Below are positions 35,164 to 43,538 of a stretch of DNA of 64,000 bases, in pieces (the stretch's first letter is position 1; each line of letters opens with the position of its first letter). The stretch spans positions 124,001 to 188,000 of the forward strand of contig QAZA01000056.1 in the NCBI GenBank assembly GCA_003054695.1, read 5' to 3'. Both the position numbers and the translations under genes were made by a program. This DNA is from Verrucomicrobia bacterium LW23 (GTDB lineage: Bacteria > Verrucomicrobiota > Verrucomicrobiia > Methylacidiphilales > UBA1321). The notes under the pieces are model-generated. The model was not told where the DNA came from and made no database searches. It saw only the letters and a list, made by a program, of their open reading frames with translations.

Positions 35164-35760
35164 ATGAAATTCTCCTACACCATCGTGTTTTTCCTCCTCG
35201 CGGCGTTTGGTGCGCTGCATGCCCAGGCCGGTGTGAAGCCGCCTTTCGAGATGCCGAAGCAGTATGCGGTGGATATCGCGACGACAAACGCGTCGATGCC
35301 GCAGGCGAACTCCACCGGTAAGTTTGTGGTGGATGGCGAGAAGCTGCGCGCCGACATGAGCACCGGCGCCGGCAAGGCCATTGTGCTGGTTCGTGGCGAT
35401 TTGAAGAAGATTTACATGCTGATGGTCGCGAACAAGACCTACATGGAGCTGCCCTACATGGATCAGGCCAACCCCGCCAAGAGCCTCTTTCCCGACGGCG
35501 AATGGACTGACCTGGGCTCCGAGGCGGTGAAGGGCGTTACCGCCAAAAAGTACAAGCTGGTAGCCAAGGTGCAGGGTGTGGAGACGACCTCTACGTACTG
35601 GATCAACCCCGCCACCAGCTACCCGGTGCGTGTGGAGCAGGGCGACTCCGTGGTGGAGTTCTCCAACTTCAAGGCTGGCCCGCAGGCGGCTTCCACATTT
35701 GAGCTGCCGGAGGGCTACACGGCGCAGACGATGCCGCAGATGCCCTCGATGCCTAACTAA
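35164..35760 (+). CDS. Secreted DUF4412/LolA-like protein
   Basis: 198 residues with a clear signal peptide (MKFSYTIVFFLLAAFGALHAQA, cleaved near 22) and an AGGA ribosome site. The mature part is a curved beta-sheet type sequence: KYAVDIATTNASMPQANSTGKFVVDGEKLRADM, GDLKKIYMLMVANKTYMELP, and TSTYWINPATSYPVRVEQGDSVVEFSNF. This is the pattern of DUF4412 and outer-membrane lipoprotein-carrier-like folds that bind lipids or act as anti-sigma sensor domains. No specific role is established. A terminator follows at 35873. Confidence 0.85.
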   Translation: MKFSYTIVFFLLAAFGALHAQAGVKPPFEMPKQYAVDIATTNASMPQANSTGKFVVDGEKLRADMSTGAGKAIVLVRGDLKKIYMLMVANKTYMELPYMDQANPAKSLFPDGEWTDLGSEAVKGVTAKKYKLVAKVQGVETTSTYWINPATSYPVRVEQGDSVVEFSNFKAGPQAASTFELPEGYTAQTMPQMPSMPN

Positions 35761-35872
35761 CTGGGGCTGAGAAGGATACAGCTGCGGGCTGCAGCTACGC
35801 ACTCGAACGCGGCGCATTCAACGTGCGCTGCCTTTCTTCATCGCTTGACCACTGAGGCCACATAAAAAGTTC

Positions 35873-35904
35873 CGAAGCGTCCTCGCGGGCGCTTCGATCT
35901 TTTG
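35873..35904 (+). terminator. Rho-independent terminator
   Basis: CGAAGCG (35873-35879) pairs with CGCTTCG (35890-35896) across a 10-base loop, followed by ATCTTTTGTCGTTTTT. It lies about 110 bases after the DUF4412-like gene. Confidence 0.65.
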
Positions 35905-36028
35905 TCGTTTTTGGATGCAGGACCAGGTATCAACGTCATTTTAGCCTTTACGCGGCGCGGCTATCGGGCGCATGCCGCGTTGGCTGCCGCGACGTTTGTG
36001 CTGGTGCTGCGCGGCCTGCTTACTCAAC

Positions 36029-37033
36029 TCAGGCCTTGCTCAGGCACTCGGCAATCTGCACCGCGTTCCAGGCAGCGCCCTTGAGAAGCTGGTCGCCGCT
36101 GATAAACAGGGCCAGGCCGCGCGGGTGGCTCAGATCCTTGCGGATGCGGCCCACATGCACGTCCAGGTCGCCGCTGGCTTCCAGGGGCATGGGGAAGTGG
36201 TTGGCCGCGGCGTCGTCCACCAGCTTCACGCCGGGCGCCTTGCTGAGGATCTCACGCGCTTCGGCGGGGTCGAGCGGGCGGGCCGTCTCGATGACGACCG
36301 ACTCGCTGTGCGCGCGGAAGACGGGCACGCGGATGCAGGTGGCGCAGATGGGCATCTCGGGCGTGTGGAACATTTTCCGCAGCTCCTCGCGCACCTTGTT
36401 TTCTTCCTCATTATAGCCGTTCTCCGCCACCTTGGTGTTGTGGGAGAAGAGGTTAAAGGCGATCTGGTGCGGAAACACCTCGCGCGTGATCGGCTGGCCG
36501 GCGGCGTATTGACGCACCTGGCTCTCCAGCTCCGCCATGGCCTGGGCGCCGGCGCCGCTGGCGGACTGGTAGGTGGAGACGATAATGCGCTCGATAGTGG
36601 CGGCCTTGTGCAGCGGCCACAGCGGCACGCTCAGGATGGCGGCGGAGCAGTTGGGGTTGGCGATGATGCCCTTGTGGCCCAGGATGTCCCCGGGGTTTAC
36701 CTCCGGCACAATCAGCGGCACGGCAGGGTCCATGCGGAACGCCGAGGAGTTATCGATAACCACCGCGCCGGCCTTGATGGCGGCCGGGGCAAACTGGCGC
36801 GAGCGGGTGGCGCCGGCGCTGAAGATGGCATAGTCGACGCCCTCAAAAGCGGCCTCATTCAGCTCTTGCACGGGCACTTCCTCGCCGCGGAAGGTGAGGG
36901 TTTTGCCGGCGGAGCGGGCGGAGGCGAGGAGGCGCAGCCCGGCGACAGGAAAGTTGCGGCGTTCGAGGGTGCGGAGGACTTCGACGCCGACGGCGCCTGT
37001 CGCTCCCACAATGGCGATGGTGTACTGCTTCAT
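36029..37033 (-). CDS. asd: Aspartate-semialdehyde dehydrogenase
   Basis: It reduces aspartyl phosphate to aspartate semialdehyde, feeding lysine/diaminopimelate, threonine and methionine synthesis. 334 residues, normal for the short class. The Rossmann motif VGATGAVGVEVLRTLE (about 9-24) binds NADP. The active-site Cys is Cys129 in IANPNCSAAILSVPL. STYQSASGAGAQAM and HPRGLALFISGDQLLKGAAWNAVQIAE complete the signature. The gene is followed on the same strand by nothing close; its start is 74 bases downstream of the NUDIX gene end, so the two may be cotranscribed. Confidence 0.97.
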   Translation of the reverse strand: MKQYTIAIVGATGAVGVEVLRTLERRNFPVAGLRLLASARSAGKTLTFRGEEVPVQELNEAAFEGVDYAIFSAGATRSRQFAPAAIKAGAVVIDNSSAFRMDPAVPLIVPEVNPGDILGHKGIIANPNCSAAILSVPLWPLHKAATIERIIVSTYQSASGAGAQAMAELESQVRQYAAGQPITREVFPHQIAFNLFSHNTKVAENGYNEEENKVREELRKMFHTPEMPICATCIRVPVFRAHSESVVIETARPLDPAEAREILSKAPGVKLVDDAAANHFPMPLEASGDLDVHVGRIRKDLSHPRGLALFISGDQLLKGAAWNAVQIAECLSKA

Positions 37034-37107
37034 AAAAGTGCGGAAGAGGGAAAGGGGAGATCAGTGTAGAATAAGCGGCGCTAATGGCAACTTATTTCGC
37101 AGAAATT

Positions 37108-37563
37108 TTATGCGAGGGAGGGCCGCTCGGGTGCTGCCTCGAAAGCGTTGCGGCTGGATGCATCGGCCGATGCAAGCATTTGCACCACAGGCACATTGGC
37201 GGGCGGAAATTCGTAGCGCGGCAGCTCATCGGCCCGCACCCAGCGCAAAGGCGCGCCGTTGCTGGCGGTGGGGCAGCCGCACGTCATGGCGACATCGAAA
37301 AAATGCAGGCGCACGGATTTCTCCGCATACGCGTGCTCGATAACCGTAAGCGGCCCAAGCACTTCTGTCTCAATGGCCAGCTCCTCACGAAGCTCGCGCA
37401 CCACGGCCTGCGCGGGTGTCTCCCCGACCTCCACCTTGCCGCCGGGGAATTCCCAGAAGCCGCCCATATGGGAATCCGCCGGGCGTTTGGCGATGAGAAT
37501 CAGCCCGTGCGGCTGCGAGGCGGGGCGGATGACGGCCGCTGCGACATCGATGAAACCGCTCAT
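37108..37563 (-). CDS. NUDIX hydrolase, MutT-type (8-oxo-dGTP diphosphatase-like)
   Basis: 151 residues. The Nudix box is complete: GGKVEVGETPAQAVVRELREELAIE, with REL-x-EEL catalytic glutamates. VAAAVIRP..ILIAKRP and GFWEFPGGK are typical of MutT/CTP pyrophosphohydrolase, and WVRADELPRYEFPPANVPVV matches the C-terminal end of MutT. It probably cleans oxidised nucleotides from the pool. It lies 74 bases upstream of asd on the same strand. Element copy B sits immediately upstream of its start. Confidence 0.92.
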   Translation of the reverse strand: MSGFIDVAAAVIRPASQPHGLILIAKRPADSHMGGFWEFPGGKVEVGETPAQAVVRELREELAIETEVLGPLTVIEHAYAEKSVRLHFFDVAMTCGCPTASNGAPLRWVRADELPRYEFPPANVPVVQMLASADASSRNAFEAAPERPSLA

Positions 37564-37598
37564 AGGGAAGGGAAGCGAGTATGAGGTAAGGCAGGGGA

Positions 37599-37750
37599 GG
37601 GGATCTGTTTAACCACGAAGCACACGAAATTTACTGAGGGGACGAAAGGGAGAACGATCTACCGAGGAGTGAATGGACTATCGCCTGTATCCTTTTCGTC
37701 CCCTCAGTAATTTCGTGTACTTCGTGTGCTTCGTGGTTAAACAGATCCCC
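37599..37750. repeat. Inverted-repeat element, copy B of the AACCACGAAG family
   Basis: The best preserved copy, 152 bp. GGGGATCTGTTTAACCACG at the left is mirrored by CGTGGTTAAACAGATCCCC at the right, followed inwards by AAGCACACGAAAT and ACTGAGGGGACGAAAGGG on both arms. Between the arms are about 45 unique bases. It lies between tal and the NUDIX gene, both on the minus strand. The whole element could fold into a long hairpin on either strand. Confidence 0.8.
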
Positions 37751-37785
37751 TCCCGCGAAAGAAAAAGTCCGCCCCACAAAAGGCA

Positions 37786-37820
37786 AAGGAGCCTCCCCTG
37801 ACTGGCAGGAGAGGCCCCTT
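37786..37820 (-). terminator. tal: Terminator-like stem-loop after tal
   Basis: On the minus strand AAGGGGCCTCTCC pairs with GGGGAGGCTCCTT (two wobble positions), with a 9-base loop, and is followed by TTGCCTTTTG. It lies about 105 bases after the transaldolase stop codon. Confidence 0.55.
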
Positions 37821-37924
37821 ACAGGACCGCGCAACGCTGATACTATGTGTGTGTGAGTTGGTGTGTGGTTGTTGCGCGGGTTGTTTTGCCTGTAGGGTTC
37901 TGAAGAATTTACCGGGAGGCGTGG

Positions 37925-38572
37925 TTATTCTTTGACAGCTTTTTCCCAGTCGGCCAGGAACTGCTTGAGGCCGATATCGGTGAGGGGATGCTTCACCAGC
38001 TGCTGAATCACCTTGAAGGGCGCGGTGATCACGTCGCTGCCGATTTTGGCCGCCTGCAGGAAGTGGATGGGGGAGCGGGCGGACGCGGTCAGAATCTGCG
38101 TCTCGTAGCCGTAATTGTCATACACCTGGCGGATATCGCCGATGATGTCGATACCCTCAAAGGAGATATCGTCCAGGCGGCCCACAAACGGGCTGATGTA
38201 GGTGGCGCCGGCCTTGGCGGCCAGAAGGGCCTGGTTGGCGTTGAAACAGAGGGTGACGTTCGTCTTGATGCCCTTGGCGGTGAGGGCGCGCACGGCCTTG
38301 AGGCCTTCGCCGATCAGCGGCACCTTTACGACAATATTCTTGTGCCAGGCGGCGAGGGCTTCGCCTTCCTTGATCATTGCGGCGGCTTCCGTGCTGACAA
38401 CCTCAGCGCTGATGGGGCCGTCGACGATCTCGCAAATCTCGAGGATAAGTTGCTTAAAGGGCTTGCCGGACTTGGCGGCGAGCGTCGGGTTCGTGGTTAC
38501 GCCATCCACAAGGCCCATTTCCTGGGCCTCACAAATTTCATTCGTGTCCCCCGTGTCGATAAAGATCTTCAT
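37925..38572 (-). CDS. tal: Transaldolase, short TalC/Fsa type
   Basis: It transfers a dihydroxyacetone unit between sugar phosphates in the non-oxidative pentose phosphate pathway. From ATG 38572 the protein is 215 residues, the usual length of the short subfamily; the upstream in-frame extension to 38650 is dropped because [13 protein letters not shown] is the family N-terminus. Motifs are [33 protein letters not shown] with the Schiff-base lysine, [33 protein letters not shown], and [28 protein letters not shown] fructose-6-phosphate aldolase activity cannot be excluded from sequence alone. Confidence 0.96.
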   Translation of the reverse strand: MKIFIDTGDTNEICEAQEMGLVDGVTTNPTLAAKSGKPFKQLILEICEIVDGPISAEVVSTEAAAMIKEGEALAAWHKNIVVKVPLIGEGLKAVRALTAKGIKTNVTLCFNANQALLAAKAGATYISPFVGRLDDISFEGIDIIGDIRQVYDNYGYETQILTASARSPIHFLQAAKIGSDVITAPFKVIQQLVKHPLTDIGLKQFLADWEKAVKE

Positions 38573-38967
38573 AACGTTTACGAGCATAACAATAGGGCAC
38601 ACGAAGGCAAGGCAAATGCCGGCGATGTAAATGCAATCTTGTCTGCGCACGAGAAAGGGACGAACTTGCGATGGAGCGATGTGCGGCCTGGCGGGTGCGC
38701 AGTGCCCCGGATTGGGGTGATGTGAAGTTGTGATACAAAAAGTCGCATGTATAAAGCAGCCACTTTTTCCCCCGCAATGCCCGGATTTCCCTCGGAAGTA
38801 TCTCCGTTGCTTTAGCGTACACGACTAAAATAACGCTGCTTCCTCCCTTTTTTCTTGCTGATTACAGGGGGCAGGGATACGCTGTGATTACAAAGAGATC
38901 ACTTGTCAGGACAGTAACTTCCACCGCCTGACGCAGCCCGTCTGGCAAGCCCTAACCGAACCATTCC
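38573..38967. other. Divergent intergenic region between tal and the Bax-inhibitor gene
   Basis: No gene is supported in these 395 bases. Both divergent promoters should be here. AT-rich blocks at 38728-38760 and 38810-38835 are candidates. GTGATTACAAAGAGATCACTTG (38884-38905) contains the short inverted pair GTGAT/ATCAC. Confidence 0.35.
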
Positions 38968-39666
38968 ATGGACGCTTCGTACTCTTACCCGATAGCATCG
39001 CAAGCCTCGGCCGCAGATCGCGGGCTTTTTATCCAGCGCACCTATATCCATACGGGCGCTGCTATTCTCGCCTTCGCGCTGCTCACCTGTTTCCTGGTCA
39101 ATACCATTGGCGAAATGCTGCTGCCGCTAATGAGTAATCGATTCGCGTGGATTGCCCTGATGGTCGGCTTCATGGGCGTCTCCTGGCTGGCGGATACCTG
39201 GGCGCAATCCGACACTTCTATCGGCATGCAGTACGCCGGCCTTACGCTTTATGTTGTGGCTGAGGCGTTTATCTTTACGCCACTGCTTACCCTGGTCGTG
39301 TTCTACCTCAAGGACTTGGACCTGATCTGGAACGCAGCCGGCATGACGGGCTTCCTCTTCGCGGGCATCACCATGTTTGCCTTCATCACCCGCAAAAACT
39401 TCTCCTGGCTCGGCGGCATCCTCTGCGTCGGTGGCTGGATCGCCATGGGCCTCATCGTCTTGGGCGCCATCTTCGGCTTCTCCCTCGGTCTCTGGTTCTG
39501 CGTTGCCATGGCCCTCTTTGCCTGCGGCAGCCTGCTCTACACCACGTCGAACATGATCCACGTGTATCGCACCGATCAGCACGTGGCCGCCTCCCTGGCC
39601 CTGTTCGCCGGTATCGCGCTCCTCTTCTGGTACATGATCCAGATCCTGCTGCGCAGCCGCGACTAA
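38968..39666 (+). CDS. Bax inhibitor-1 / YccA-family membrane protein
   Basis: 232 residues with seven predicted membrane helices from about residue 28 onward. The family pattern is present: RGLFIQRTYIHTGAAILAFALLT at the start, TLYVVAEAFIFTPLL, AAGMTGFLFAGITMFAFITRKNFSWLGGIL, and a final YRTDQHVAASLALFAGIALLFWYMIQ. The conserved Asp of the last helix region is represented in TDQHVAASL. Bacterial members act as pH-sensitive calcium leak channels or FtsH-interacting proteins. It stands alone upstream of the transporter gene. Confidence 0.92.
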   Translation: MDASYSYPIASQASAADRGLFIQRTYIHTGAAILAFALLTCFLVNTIGEMLLPLMSNRFAWIALMVGFMGVSWLADTWAQSDTSIGMQYAGLTLYVVAEAFIFTPLLTLVVFYLKDLDLIWNAAGMTGFLFAGITMFAFITRKNFSWLGGILCVGGWIAMGLIVLGAIFGFSLGLWFCVAMALFACGSLLYTTSNMIHVYRTDQHVAASLALFAGIALLFWYMIQILLRSRD

Positions 39667-39758
39667 GCACCTGAGGATCGCTCTCCCGGCAGTCAGCCGC
39701 CCGGTTCAGCCCTGCGCTAAATCGCGCGGCTGGCTTGTCTGGAGTGGTTTCATTACGA

Positions 39759-39822
39759 GTGTAGACGCGGTGGGCTATTGGCTTTCGCGCCTGTGGCGCT
39801 TCGGAGTATGCCGCGTCTATAC
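39759..39822 (+). promoter_or_regulatory. 12-bp stem-loop upstream of the osmolyte transporter gene
   Basis: GTGTAGACGCGG (39759-39770) pairs with CCGCGTCTATAC (39811-39822) with one G-U wobble, enclosing a 40-base loop that contains a second small stem (GGCTTTCGCGCC...GGCGC). It lies 53 bases before the permease start and 93 after the Bax-inhibitor stop. It may be a terminator for the first or a leader structure for the second. Confidence 0.4.
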
Positions 39823-39874
39823 GCGTATTTAAAATGATCTGCAGACAAGGACCTGCTACTGTCAGGCTCGCACT

Positions 39875-41461
39875 ATGAAATGGGACGCCACGCAGTTCTG
39901 GCAAACGCTTCAGTCCGACGGCCCGAACATCGGCCCCGCTCTCAGTGAGCACCTGCTGATGACCCTCGTCGCCGTCCTGGTCGCCGCTGTTGTCGGTTTC
40001 TCCCTTGCCCTGTTCGCGCGTGAGCGCCCGCGATTTCGCACTGCTCTGGTCAGCTGCTGCAACACGTTGCAAACGGTGCCCAGCCTGGCCCTGCTGGCGT
40101 TGCTTCTGCCACTGCTGGGCATCGGCGCCGCCCCGGCCATTGCCGCGCTGATTCTCTACGCGCTGCAACCCATTGTGCGCAGCACGCTTATGGCCATTTC
40201 CGAATGCCCGTCGGAGATGGTGGACGCCGGTAACTCCATGGGCATGACGTCGCGACAAATCCTCTGGCACATTCAGCTGCCACAGGGGCTTCCTCTCCTC
40301 ATCGCCGGCCTGCGCACGGCCACGGTGTGGAGCGTGGGCACGGCAACACTCGGCGCGTTTATTATGGCGGGCGGCCTGGGGGAGTTCATCAACCGCGGGA
40401 TCGCCCTCAACAATTACCCGCTGGTGCTCTTCGGCGCCGTGCCGGCCGCTGCTCTGGCCATCGGGCTTGATTCCCTGCTGGCCTATGCCGAGAACGTTGC
40501 GCAGCGCTGGAAGAACGGCTTTCCCGTCGCGATAGCCGGCCTCCCTTCGGCGGTGGCGGCCATTGCTGTAGTCGCCGTGCTTAGCTTCGCGCTTGTGCCC
40601 TCCGTAATGGCAATGCGCACCAGCTCCACCACGCTGCGCATAGGCTGCAAGAATTTCTCCGAGCAACGCCTGCTGGGCGAGTTGATTGCCCAGCGCATCG
40701 AGGCCAAACTGCCCGGTGTCAGGGTGGATCGCCGCTTCGGTTTCGGCAGCACGCAGCTGCTGCATGCTGCGCTGGAGCGCGGCGACGTGGACCTGTACGT
40801 GGAGTATACCGGCACGGCGGAGCAAACCATCCTGCAGGTGCCTCCCGACACTGCCGGCGGGACAGGCGACGGTGCGGGCACGCCCAGGCTCAAGCAAATG
40901 GAACGCATCCGCGCCCTCTATGCCGAGCGCTTCAACACGCTGTGGCTGGAGCCGCTCGGCTTCAACAACTCCTACACGGTTATTTGCCGCGCCGGTTCGG
41001 ACGCGGCCCGCTACAAAACGCTCAGCCAGCTGGCCCCCGATTCCGACCGCTACAACGTGGCGATGAACGCCGAGTTCATCGGCCGGCCCGACGGCTACCC
41101 GGCGATGCAGAAGCGCTACGGCATGAAGTTTCGTAACGAGACCAGCATGGACATCGGTTTCATCTACCCCGCGCTGCAAAACGGCCAGGTGGACTTTGCT
41201 GTTGCGTTCTATACCGACGCGCGGCTGGCCGGCGGCGACTACAGCGTTGTGGACGACGATCTGCGCGTCTTCCCCCGCTACGACGCCTGTCCCGTCTTGC
41301 GCCGCGATACCGACGCGCGCCTCCCCGGCGTCCGCCCCCTCCTCGCCACCCTGGCCGGAAGCTTTAGCGCGGAGGAGATGCGGAAAATGAACAAGGCGGT
41401 GGAAGTGGACATACGCAGCCCGCGCGACGTGGCGGCGGAGTTCTGGGCGGGGCGCCCGTAA
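39875..41461 (+). CDS. Glycine betaine/choline-type ABC transporter, permease fused to substrate-binding domain
   Basis: 528 residues. The N-terminal half is an OpuCB-like BPD permease with about six helices and the EAA-like loop (MVDAGNSMGMTSRQILWHIQLPQGLPLLIAGLRTATVWSVGTATLGAFIMAGGLGEFI). A membrane helix near 225-245 leads into an OpuAC/ProX-type binding domain (IGCKNFSEQRLLGELIAQRIEAK, DLYVEYTGTAEQTIL, FNNSYTVICRAGSDAARYKTLSQLA, DIGFIYPALQNGQVDFAVAFYTDARL). It probably imports an osmoprotectant or related amine. Fused permease-binding proteins are known (OpuABC/EgtUBC type). The ATPase partner is not adjacent and must be encoded elsewhere. Confidence 0.93.
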   Translation: MKWDATQFWQTLQSDGPNIGPALSEHLLMTLVAVLVAAVVGFSLALFARERPRFRTALVSCCNTLQTVPSLALLALLLPLLGIGAAPAIAALILYALQPIVRSTLMAISECPSEMVDAGNSMGMTSRQILWHIQLPQGLPLLIAGLRTATVWSVGTATLGAFIMAGGLGEFINRGIALNNYPLVLFGAVPAAALAIGLDSLLAYAENVAQRWKNGFPVAIAGLPSAVAAIAVVAVLSFALVPSVMAMRTSSTTLRIGCKNFSEQRLLGELIAQRIEAKLPGVRVDRRFGFGSTQLLHAALERGDVDLYVEYTGTAEQTILQVPPDTAGGTGDGAGTPRLKQMERIRALYAERFNTLWLEPLGFNNSYTVICRAGSDAARYKTLSQLAPDSDRYNVAMNAEFIGRPDGYPAMQKRYGMKFRNETSMDIGFIYPALQNGQVDFAVAFYTDARLAGGDYSVVDDDLRVFPRYDACPVLRRDTDARLPGVRPLLATLAGSFSAEEMRKMNKAVEVDIRSPRDVAAEFWAGRP

Positions 41462-41519
41462 TTGTCACAAGCGCCGTAAGTGGCTGAGATTTCAGCCGTT
41501 TAGACGCTACCACCTGGTC

Positions 41520-42194
41520 TTACTTCTGCGCCCAGCGATCCTGCGCACAGCGTGGCGTTTCGTTCTCGCGCACGTTGTGTTGCGTCACAATGTGCCGGTG
41601 CAGGTCCAGGATCGCCTTCGCGATCCGGTCGCGCGCCGCCTCGCGAGGCTCTTGCGGGATGATCTCCAGCACCGGCCCGTAATGCACAAAAATGCGCGGC
41701 CGGCGGTAAAGGCTGCGCCACTGGTAAAGCTGGTCGGAGCCGATGATGGCGGCCGGCAGCAGAGGCACCTTGCACATCTGCCACAGCGCGGCAGTGCCCA
41801 CAGGCAGCTCCGCGCCGCCCAGTATCGACACCTCCCCATACCGTAGCCCGCGCTCGGGGAATATCCCCACCACGCGCCCCGCCTCCAGGCGCTCGATCGT
41901 GCTCTTGATCGCCGCGCGGTCCACCTTCGACCGATCCACCGGGAATGAGTTCCACGAGCGCAGCAACGCCCCGACAACCGGCATCTCGAGCAACTCCCGC
42001 GTCCCCATGTAATCGATATCGCGCTTCAGCGCCATGCCGATGATCATCGGATCAAAATGGCTGATATGATTCGCCACCAGCAGAAACGGCCCTGTCGCCG
42101 GAACGTGCTCCTTACCAACAAAATGCACTTCGCAAGTAAGATTAACCAACGCCCTGCAGGCCACCTTGCCAATTTTATAGCCAAGATAAGACAT
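41520..42194 (-). CDS. plsC: 1-acyl-sn-glycerol-3-phosphate acyltransferase
   Basis: It acylates lysophosphatidic acid to phosphatidic acid at the inner membrane. 224 residues. Motif I is NHISHFD (42-48, the H-x4-D catalytic pair), motif II region TRELLEMPVVGALLRSWNSFPVDR, motif III FPERG (112-116), and motif IV PLLPAAIIGSDQ. The N-terminus (MSYLGYKIGKVACRALVNLTCEVHFVGKEHVPATGPFLLVANH) includes one weak membrane-associating segment. It is a single gene with repeat element C directly upstream. Confidence 0.93.
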   Translation of the reverse strand: MSYLGYKIGKVACRALVNLTCEVHFVGKEHVPATGPFLLVANHISHFDPMIIGMALKRDIDYMGTRELLEMPVVGALLRSWNSFPVDRSKVDRAAIKSTIERLEAGRVVGIFPERGLRYGEVSILGGAELPVGTAALWQMCKVPLLPAAIIGSDQLYQWRSLYRRPRIFVHYGPVLEIIPQEPREAARDRIAKAILDLHRHIVTQHNVRENETPRCAQDRWAQK

Positions 42195-42232
42195 GGAACT
42201 GGTAAAACAAAGAATAGAAAAAGAGGAGATTA

Positions 42233-42542
42233 TTTAACCACGAAACACACCAAGCACACGAAATCTACTGAGGGGACAAAAAGGGGGAAATAGAAAAGAG
42301 TGAACCGACTTCTCCGACCACTTTCCGACGGTAATTGGTACACTGCCGCTTTTGGAATATGGTTGCCCTGAACTCCGGTCGAGCATTCTTCTCCTGCACT
42401 CCCTCCATTTCAGCACGCCCCAAACCCAAAATCGCCTCCGCCATTAGATCAATCAAGGTCTGGAAGCGGTCTCGTCAGTCAGTCCCTTACCCTTTCGTCC
42501 CCTCAGTAAATTTCGTGTGCGTCGTGTGTTTCTTGGTTAAAT
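42233..42542. repeat. Inverted-repeat element, copy C of the AACCACGAAG family
   Basis: The left end TTTAACCACGAAACACACCAAGCACACGAAAT followed by CTACTGAGGGGACAAAAAGGGG is mirrored by CCCTTTCGTCCCCTCAGTAAA, then TTTCGTGTGCGTCGTGTGTTTCTTGGTTAAAT. It is about 310 bp and more diverged than copy B. It lies between trmB and plsC, both minus strand, and carries no coding signal. Confidence 0.75.
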
Positions 42543-42560
42543 CCTCCCCGTCCCTCGTCC

Positions 42561-43295
42561 CTAATGCGCGGCCAGCTTTACCCGGCGCCAGGCGGCGTCG
42601 TAAAAGCGGCGGCCTTCCTTCGCAAACTCTTGCTCGAAATCGGTTTGCGGGAGGGGCCAGAGTTCTTCGTCCTTCAGGCGCACGTACGCGGCTTCCTTTT
42701 CCAGTACTCCGACCGCATGTTGGAAATAATCTTCGTGGTCGGATCTAAAGCGGAAGATGCCGCCCACCTTTAAAGCCGCCGCAACGTGTTGCATGAAAGG
42801 GGATTGCACAATGCGTCGGCCCCAGTGACGGCGCTTGGGCCACGGATCGGGAAAGAGCAGATACAGCGTTTCCAGCGACTCCGCCGGGAACAAATAGTGC
42901 ACCGTAAAGCCGGCCTCCAGGCGCAGGACTTTGAGGTTAGGGATATGCCCGTGCTCGGCGGCCCTGGCAATTTTGCGCGCGCGGCCAAGGAGGCGCTCCA
43001 CGGCCAGGAAGTTCTTCTCGGGGTGCTTCACCGCCATTTGCGTGGCAAAGCCGCCGTCGCCTGCGCCCAGGTCCACGACGACCGGGTTGTCGTTGCCAAA
43101 CACGTCGTACCAGGTAATGCGCGTGTCCAGGTTGGCCGGGTTAATCCACGGGCCCACGGCAACGGGGTGCATCACGCGCGGCGCGGTGGCGGCGACGGCG
43201 GGCACGGGCTCAGCGGGCGCGGGCGCGTCGGTGGGACGGGCGGGCGGCAGCTCGGGCTGGATGGGGCTCTCGGAAGGGGTGGCCGGGGAGGGCAT
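42561..43295 (-). CDS. trmB: tRNA (guanine-N7-)-methyltransferase
   Basis: It methylates G46 of tRNA using S-adenosylmethionine. From ATG 43295 it is 244 residues; a GTG at 43337 would add 14. An unusual Pro/Ala-rich N-terminal tail of about 40 residues precedes the Rossmann core: VVVDLGAGDGGFATQMA (SAM loop), FLAVERLLGRARKIARAAEH, LYLLFPDPWPKRRHWGRRIVQ with the diagnostic PDPWPK-x-RH motif, and FRFRSDHEDYFQHAV. TDFEQEFAKEGRRFYDAAWRRV matches the usual TxFE C-terminal signature. It is immediately downstream of argF on the same strand but separated by 243 bases. Confidence 0.95.
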   Translation of the reverse strand: MPSPATPSESPIQPELPPARPTDAPAPAEPVPAVAATAPRVMHPVAVGPWINPANLDTRITWYDVFGNDNPVVVDLGAGDGGFATQMAVKHPEKNFLAVERLLGRARKIARAAEHGHIPNLKVLRLEAGFTVHYLFPAESLETLYLLFPDPWPKRRHWGRRIVQSPFMQHVAAALKVGGIFRFRSDHEDYFQHAVGVLEKEAAYVRLKDEELWPLPQTDFEQEFAKEGRRFYDAAWRRVKLAAH

Positions 43296-43538
43296 GGCGA
43301 GGGAAAGGTGGGGGTTGATCCGCGGGATGCTGTGCACGTGCTCGCGCGCGCGCCTGGCCTCCCGCCTGCGGGCGGGTGTGGAGCTCGGGTTCCGTCGCGC
43401 GCCCCGGCATGTCGCCGCGGCCCGCTGCCGGATTCCGATCCGCTCCGCCTTGCTTTGAAATCAACCCCTGCTGTTGCTTCGCCCCGCCTCGCCGCCACGT
43501 TTCCGCGGCGGTGCTGCAACCACTTCGCGCGCTTGCGC

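Noticed and set aside
39452-41179. 575-codon minus-strand ORF opposite the osmolyte transporter
   Set aside because: Shadow frame without recognisable domains; the plus strand has unmistakable permease and binding-protein motifs.
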